From NCBI GenBank assembly GCA_012031225.1, contig JAAUTZ010000034.1, positions 1 through 36,428 on the forward strand: a DNA stretch of 36,428 nucleotides, read 5' to 3'. A program made the translations under genes and the position numbers. The notes under the pieces are model-generated. The model saw only the letters and a program-made list of their open reading frames with translations, ran no database searches and was not told the DNA's origin. This DNA is from Chloroflexaceae bacterium. Its GTDB lineage: Bacteria > Chloroflexota > Chloroflexia > Chloroflexales > Chloroflexaceae. This document shows positions 31,972 to 36,428 of the stretch, one piece after another; within the stretch, counting starts at the first letter, position 1, and each line of letters starts with the position of its first letter.

Positions 31972-32996
31972 GCGATAATCACCCCTGCGTTGCCTTTGAC
32001 CACCTCGCCCACCACCGAGAGGTCTACCGTGAGGGTTGCAAGGGCGCGGGTGGCGTGGCCCGGCGGTACCACGAGGATCATGCCTAGCCCCATGTTGAAG
32101 GTGTGGAATAGCTCGTGCTGGCTGAGTTGCCCACGCTGCTGGATCAGCCCGAAGATTGGTGGCTCGCGCCATGTGCCGCGCCGGATGATCGCCTGCACAC
32201 CATTCGGCAGGATCCGGGGCAGGTTATCAACGACTCCGCCGCCCGTGATATGAGCCATGCCGTGTATGTCAATCCCCGCCCTGAGCAACTTCTGCACCGG
32301 ATCGAGGTAGCTCCGATGCACCGCGAGCAACGCCTCCGCCAGCGTGGTATCGCCAAGTATGCGGTAGGGTTCGGTCCAATCCAGCTCAGCTAGTACGTGA
32401 CGGGCGAGGGTATAGCCATTGGTGTGCAGCCCAGTCGAGGGCAAGCCAAGCAGCATATCGCCCGCTTGGATGCGGCTACCATCAATGATCATGCTGCGCT
32501 CTACCACGCCTACCATCGTGCCCACCAGATCCAGCTGATCGGGCGCGTAGATGTCGGGCATCTCTGCCGTCTCGCCGCCCAGCAGGGCACACTGCGCGGT
32601 GCGGCAGGCGACAGCCATGCCTTTGACAAGCGCGGCAACCACCTCCGGCTGGAGCACTGGCGCGGCGATATAGTCGAGGAAAAACAGGGGATGTGCGCCC
32701 TGCACCAGCAGATCGTTGATGCAATGATTGACCAGATCCTGCCCCAGCGTATCCCAGCGTTGCAACTGCGCCGCCACCATCGTTTTCGTGCCAACCCCAT
32801 CGGTAGTGGCAACCAGCACTGGCTCCTGCATCTGTTGCACCGCCGCAAGGCTGTACAAGCCCCCAAACGCCCCGACATCAGACAGCACTTCTGCACCGTG
32901 CGTTGAGCGCACCGCATCACGCATCAGGCGCACCGCTTCCTGACCTGCGGCAATATTCACGCCAGCACGGGCATACGCATCAAGTTGCTTGGTCAC
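31968..32996 (-). CDS. purM: AIR synthase (phosphoribosylformylglycinamidine cyclo-ligase)
   Basis: PurM closes the imidazole ring: FGAM and ATP give AIR. The 342-residue protein shows YARAGVNIAAGQEAV, GGLYSL, LVATTDGVGTKTMVA, DLVNHCINDLLVQGAHPLFFLDYIA, CALLGGETAEMPDIY and, late, HITGGGVVDNLPRIL with MFxTFNMG-type LFHTFNMGLGMILVV, which covers all PurM blocks. AAGGGGGAG lies ahead of the ATG at 32996. It begins 41 nt after the purD stop and overlaps purN, so it belongs to the purF-D-M-N-E-K group. It is cytoplasmic and dimeric in the family. Confidence 0.97.
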   Translation of the reverse strand: MTKQLDAYARAGVNIAAGQEAVRLMRDAVRSTHGAEVLSDVGAFGGLYSLAAVQQMQEPVLVATTDGVGTKTMVAAQLQRWDTLGQDLVNHCINDLLVQGAHPLFFLDYIAAPVLQPEVVAALVKGMAVACRTAQCALLGGETAEMPDIYAPDQLDLVGTMVGVVERSMIIDGSRIQAGDMLLGLPSTGLHTNGYTLARHVLAELDWTEPYRILGDTTLAEALLAVHRSYLDPVQKLLRAGIDIHGMAHITGGGVVDNLPRILPNGVQAIIRRGTWREPPIFGLIQQRGQLSQHELFHTFNMGLGMILVVPPGHATRALATLTVDLSVVGEVVKGNAGVIIA

Positions 32997-33037
32997 AGGC
33001 TCCCCCTTTTGTCGCTAGAGATCGCAGTAATCACAAG

Positions 33038-34357
33038 TTAGCGTTTCGTCCTGCCGATGTCACGGCGAAAGTGCATATCCTTGAAATGAATCTGGTCAAC
33101 AGCCGCATAACAATGGTCAAGAGCTTCGGGCAAGGTTGCACCAATGCCACTCACGGCAAGCACACGCCCAGCATTGGTGACGATCTGCCCATCGGCGGCA
33201 AGCGCAGTGCCCGCGTGAAACAGCGTGACATGGGGGTAGCTTCGATCCAAGCCAGAGATCGGTGCGCCAGTGGGGTAGGTGCCCGGATAGCCGGGCGCAG
33301 TCAGCACGATAGTGGCACACGCACCTTGCAGTAGCTCCAGATCGAGGCGGGTAAGCGTGCCCTGTACACACGCCTGCAACGTGCCATAGAGATTGCGGAT
33401 CAGGGGCGCAAGCGTTTGAGCTTCAGGATCACCAAAGCGGCAGTTGAACTCCAGCACGCGCAAGCCCTGCTCAGTCAGCATCAAGCCCGCATACAGCACC
33501 CCCACATAGGGTGTACCGCGTGCCGCCATGCCGTCAATCACCGGCTGCAACACCTGCTGCTCAACCGTGTGCAGCAAGCTACTATCCACATCGGGCACTG
33601 GCGTAAACGCGCCCATGCCCCCCGTGTTCAAGCCCTCGTCGCCCTCGTAGACGCGCTTGTGATCGCGCACGGCAGGCAAGGCAATCACCGTGCTGCCGTC
33701 GCTCACCCCCATCACCGAGACTTCAGCTCCCGCAATCCGTTCTTCGATCACGACCCGCTCACCCGCCGCCCCAAACACCCGTTCGACCATTATGCTGTGG
33801 AGCGCAGTCACCGCTTCGGCGGCAGTCGCGCATACCAGCACGCCCTTGCCCGCTGCTAGCCCATCCGCTTTGACCACTACGCCATACGGCTGCGGGGCAA
33901 CCTCACGGGCGCGTTCGAGCAGATAGGCGCGGGCGGCTTCATAATCGGTGAAGCTGGCATACGCGGCGGTGGGGATGCCGTGCTGCTGCATAAAGGCTTT
34001 GGCAAACGACTTCGAGACTTCCAATTCGCTGGCGGCTTGGGTTGGCCCAAAGATCGGCATCCCCGCCGCCTGAAACCGATCCACAATACCTGCCGCGAGC
34101 GGCTGTTCAGGTCCAACCACCGTTAGGGCGATCTGGTTGGCTTGGGCAAACGCAAGCAACGCGGGCAGATCATCGGCGGCAAGGGGGACATTGCTAGCTG
34201 CCGCTGCCGTATCGCTTGCCGCCCAGTGGGTACCGGCATTGCCGGGTGCAACATAGACATGGGCCACATCCAGCGAGTGCGCCAGTGCCCACGCCAGCGC
34301 GTGTTCGCGCCCGCCGCCGCCAATCACCAACACCTTGTCGCTGCGCGTGGTTGGCAT
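33038..34357 (-). CDS. purD: Phosphoribosylamine-glycine ligase (GAR synthetase)
   Basis: PurD joins glycine to phosphoribosylamine with ATP, the second step of purine synthesis. The 439-residue ATP-grasp protein has KVLVIGGGGREHALAWALA at the start and VVGPEQPLAAGIVDRF near residue 80. It continues with YGVVVKADGLAAGKGVLVC near 160, MGAFTPVPD near 250, and VLYAGLMLTEQGLRVLEFNCRFGDPEAQTLAPLI near 300. The length is normal (about 420-430). It starts three bases after the purF stop on the same strand, so translational coupling is likely. No damaged motif is visible. Confidence 0.97.
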   Translation of the reverse strand: MPTTRSDKVLVIGGGGREHALAWALAHSLDVAHVYVAPGNAGTHWAASDTAAAASNVPLAADDLPALLAFAQANQIALTVVGPEQPLAAGIVDRFQAAGMPIFGPTQAASELEVSKSFAKAFMQQHGIPTAAYASFTDYEAARAYLLERAREVAPQPYGVVVKADGLAAGKGVLVCATAAEAVTALHSIMVERVFGAAGERVVIEERIAGAEVSVMGVSDGSTVIALPAVRDHKRVYEGDEGLNTGGMGAFTPVPDVDSSLLHTVEQQVLQPVIDGMAARGTPYVGVLYAGLMLTEQGLRVLEFNCRFGDPEAQTLAPLIRNLYGTLQACVQGTLTRLDLELLQGACATIVLTAPGYPGTYPTGAPISGLDRSYPHVTLFHAGTALAADGQIVTNAGRVLAVSGIGATLPEALDHCYAAVDQIHFKDMHFRRDIGRTKR

Positions 34358-34360
34358 CGT

Positions 34361-35845
34361 TTAGGTTCCCCACACGGCTTCAAACATGAGCTTCTCACGT
34401 TCAGTTTCGAACAGCCACGCCGGAATCTCAATCGGGTAGTGCCCAGAGAAGCAGGCGGTGCAGTGGCGTTCCGGTGCTGACGCACTTCCGCGAATCACAT
34501 CCAGCATCCCCTCAAGGCTGAGGTAGGCGAGACTATCTGCACCGATATGCTCACAGATTGCAGGCACATCCAGCTGGTGCGCGATCAGTTCAGTGTGGGT
34601 GGCCATATCCACACCCATAAAGCAGGGGTGGCGCACAGGCGGCGAGGAGACCCGCACATGCACTTCGCGTGCGCCGCCATCGCGCAGCAGGCGGATCAGG
34701 GGCCCTACCGTGTTGCCTCGCACTATCGAATCATCCACCAGCACCACGCGCTGGCCGTCAAGGTTGGCGGTGAGCGGGTTATACTTCAGGCTCACCCCGA
34801 CCTGACGGAGATGGTCATCGGGCTGAATGAAGGTGCGCCCGATGTAACGGTTCTTGGTGAGGCCTTCGGTGTAGGGCAAGCCGGACTCGCGGCTATAGCC
34901 AATTGCAGCCGGGATCGCTGAGTCAGGCACGCCAATCACCAGATCGGCAGCTGCGGGGGCTTCGCGGGCAAGCTGCTGCCCCAACTGCTGGCGCACCCCA
35001 TGCACCACCTGATCTTCCAGCAGCGAATCGGGGCGCGCAAAGTAGACATACTCAAATGAACACAGGGCCGGCTGGCGGGCGGGAATACCGGGGAGAGAAG
35101 TGATCCCGTGCCGGTTGATCAGCACAATCTCTCCCGGCTCGACTTCACGCACATAACGTGCGCCTACCGTCAGCAACGCACACGACTCGGATGCCACAAT
35201 GTAGCCACCTTCAATCTCGCCAATGCAGAGCGGGCGTAAGCCATGCGAATCGCGCACGGCATACAGGGCATCGCGGGTGAGAATGGCGAGCGAGTAGGCT
35301 CCATCGGCAACCTGCATCAACGCACGGATGCGCTCCACCCAACGTGGGCCAGCCCGCTCATCGGTGTGGGGCGGTAGCCTGCGGGTTACTTCAGGCGGAG
35401 CCGCAAGCATCTGAATAATCACTTCAGTATCAGTGGTAGAGGATAAACCCACACCGCGTTGAAGCAGCTGGTGGCGCAATTCGAGGGCATTGGTCAGGTT
35501 GCCGTTGTGAGCTACCCCAAGTGGCCCATACATAGTCTCGATCACATAGGGCTGCACATTGCGGAGGTGCGATGCGCCTGTCGTTGAGTAGCGCGTATGC
35601 CCAATCGCAATGTGCCCTTGCAGGGGGCGGAGGTTATCCTCGTGAAAGACTTGGGCAACCAAGCCCATGCCCTTCTGCACATAGGTCGCCGTGCCATCGC
35701 AGGTAGCAATGCCCGCACCTTCCTGCCCGCGATGTTGCAGGGCATATAGCCCGAAAAACGTTAGGCGGGCAACGTCGCGGCCCGGTGCATAAATGCCAAA
35801 TACCCCACACTCCTCGCGTGCTCCTGTTCGGTATGCTGCTTCCAC
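34361..35845 (-). CDS. purF: Amidophosphoribosyltransferase, Fe-S type
   Basis: PurF makes phosphoribosylamine from PRPP and glutamine and commits flux to purines. The 494-residue protein starts at a GTG at 35845 with AGGAG five bases upstream. This gives a 12-residue propeptide before the N-terminal nucleophile Cys13 (EECGVFGIYAP). The glutaminase domain has LQHRGQEGAGI and GHTRYSTTG, and the transferase domain has the PRPP loop VVLVDDSIVRGNT. Cysteines in ALCSFEYVYFARPDS, HPCFMGVDM and HCTACFSGHYP match the four ligands of the [4Fe-4S], propeptide-processed Bacillus-type enzyme. A longer frame to 36025 was rejected for lack of a ribosome binding site. It is the first gene of the purine group and is divergent from the rRNA operon. 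Confidence 0.97.
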   Translation of the reverse strand: MEAAYRTGAREECGVFGIYAPGRDVARLTFFGLYALQHRGQEGAGIATCDGTATYVQKGMGLVAQVFHEDNLRPLQGHIAIGHTRYSTTGASHLRNVQPYVIETMYGPLGVAHNGNLTNALELRHQLLQRGVGLSSTTDTEVIIQMLAAPPEVTRRLPPHTDERAGPRWVERIRALMQVADGAYSLAILTRDALYAVRDSHGLRPLCIGEIEGGYIVASESCALLTVGARYVREVEPGEIVLINRHGITSLPGIPARQPALCSFEYVYFARPDSLLEDQVVHGVRQQLGQQLAREAPAAADLVIGVPDSAIPAAIGYSRESGLPYTEGLTKNRYIGRTFIQPDDHLRQVGVSLKYNPLTANLDGQRVVLVDDSIVRGNTVGPLIRLLRDGGAREVHVRVSSPPVRHPCFMGVDMATHTELIAHQLDVPAICEHIGADSLAYLSLEGMLDVIRGSASAPERHCTACFSGHYPIEIPAWLFETEREKLMFEAVWGT

Positions 35846-35886
35846 TCGTACTCCTCGCTGACGATACGACAGATAGTCACACGGAT

Positions 35887-35895
35887 ATTGTACCA
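35887..35895 (-). promoter_or_regulatory. Extended -10 element for purF
   Basis: On the minus strand TGGTACAAT, an extended -10 with TACAAT, 42 nt upstream of the purF GTG. No good -35 is seen at the usual distance. A second weak candidate, TTTCAA with TATTCT on the minus strand, lies near 36030-36060. I see no purine riboswitch aptamer in the gap. Confidence 0.4.
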
Positions 35896-36076
35896 TCAAT
35901 CGCTCGGCCACTGGGCAAGGGTATTGGGTGGGGCGGCAGTAGCGATACGCTGAAGTCGGGCGAAATTGGTTTGGGCAACAAGGCCGCTCAGGAGCCAATT
36001 CGCTATTGGGCTTAGCTGATTCCAAAGGGATAGAATAACCATGAAAAAGTGCTTTGAAATTGGTGTGAAAAACCTA

Positions 36077-36105
36077 TTGACAAACCGTGATCGGGGTGCT
36101 AGAAT
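36077..36105 (+). promoter_or_regulatory. Strong rRNA operon promoter
   Basis: TTGACA (36077-36082), exactly 17 nt, TAGAAT (36100-36105) with extended TG at 36097-36098. Predicted transcription start near 36112 and a leader of about 190 nt before 16S. The 459-nt gap 35846-36304 also holds the purF promoter and a DnaA-box sequence; no gene is seen in it. Confidence 0.85.
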
Positions 36106-36136
36106 GTTATCTTGTACTAAGCAATTAGGCAACACG

Positions 36137-36145
36137 TTATCCACA
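36137..36145 (+). promoter_or_regulatory. DnaA-box sequence in the rRNA leader
   Basis: TTATCCACA, an exact match to the consensus DnaA box, about 25-33 nt downstream of the predicted rRNA start. It is a single site, and chance occurrence of a 9-mer in this window is not rare, so function is unproven. Confidence 0.3.
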
Positions 36146-36304
36146 AGTTAACAATATGAAGCCAAAGCGGAGTACACACATCGGCAAATTGTTTAGATTC
36201 TGTTGATGTGGCTGCACCTTTACAACTGAAGTGTGATGAATACTGTGCGGCCCTTTTATATCAAGGGTCATCAGATTGGAATACAATCAAAATGTACTCC
36301 ACAA

Positions 36305-36428
36305 ACAACGCAGAGTTTGATCCTGGCTCAGGACGAACGCTGGCGGCGTGCCTAATGCATGCAAGTCGCACGCGCACCCTTTCGGGGGTGTGAGTGGCGC
36401 ACGGCTGAGGAACACGTGGGTACCTACC
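36305..36428 (+). rRNA. 16S ribosomal RNA, 5' end (partial)
   Basis: From 36312 the sequence reads AGAGTTTGATCCTGGCTCAG, the universal 5' 16S primer site, followed by GACGAACGCTGGCGGCGTGC and CTAATGCATGCAAGTCG. The GGCGCACGGCTGAGGAACACG segment at about 36396-36416 is also 16S. By alignment with the E. coli 5' end, the mature start is about 36305. The gene runs off the window edge. Sequence features agree with Chloroflexota, but 120 bases are too few for a genus call. Confidence 0.97.

Noticed and set aside
31972-32172. N-terminal extension of purN
   Set aside because: It overlaps purM in another frame and is not PurN-like; the family start is at the ATGA overlap.
35846-36025. N-terminal extension of purF
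   Set aside because: Sixty extra residues would be removed by the known Cys processing, and only the GTG at 35845 has a well-placed ribosome binding site.

Overview
The window is about 36.4 kb of GC-rich bacterial chromosome with no sign of phage or plasmid content. Three things point to a filamentous phototrophic Chloroflexota, most likely a gas-vesicle-bearing Oscillochloris, Chloroploca or Viridilinea type. These are a gas vesicle cluster, tandem Agl23-like (TIGR03663) membrane proteins, and the start of a 16S rRNA gene. The assignment is an inference from gene content; a full 16S sequence would settle it.

Layout. (1) 1-2277, plus strand: the tail of a gas vesicle operon, gvpL/F - gvpJ-like - gvpF - gvpK, with 1-4 nt overlaps between the first three genes. 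(2) 2317-5277: an aldo/keto reductase divergent from a small sulfite-oxidase-like molybdoenzyme, then a minus-strand pair of an unknown 130-aa protein and 6-phosphogluconolactonase. (3) 5411-12607, minus strand: two tandem GT39/Agl23-like membrane proteins, the second carrying a C-terminal NHL propeller, followed by an aminoglycoside-phosphotransferase-fold protein that has lost its catalytic residues. (4) 12973-15226, plus strand: a SufR-like Fe-S regulator, Mn-type superoxide dismutase, and a Met/Trp-rich, internally duplicated phasin-like protein behind a 19-bp palindromic operator. (5) 15540-20919, plus strand: a LysM/SH3/M23 peptidoglycan hydrolase, ribosomal protein S6 with a long Asp-rich tail, SSB, a parvulin foldase and a PH-like membrane protein. 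Several strong RNA hairpins lie between them. (6) 20963-29571, minus strand: xseB and xseA, a 1334-aa CHAT-NACHT-HEAT protein translationally coupled to xseA, a membrane-anchored clan-A glycosidase, and a long cation diffusion facilitator. (7) 29757-35845, minus strand: a compact purine operon purF-D-M-N-E-K, divergent from an rRNA operon. The rRNA operon promoter is near-consensus and the 16S gene begins at about 36305.

Functional themes are buoyancy, oxidative stress with Fe-S sensing, envelope glycosylation and cell-wall turnover, nucleotide synthesis beside the rRNA operon, and one candidate immune or cell-death ATPase-protease. That last gene is the most unusual object here. Its metacaspase-like dyad is intact, its Walker A lysine is replaced by glutamine, and it shares an ATGA junction with exonuclease VII. 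The regulatory DNA is also rich: several near-consensus sigma-70 promoters, a palindromic operator, a G-rich tract beside the pgl promoter, and two related palindromes flanking rpsF.
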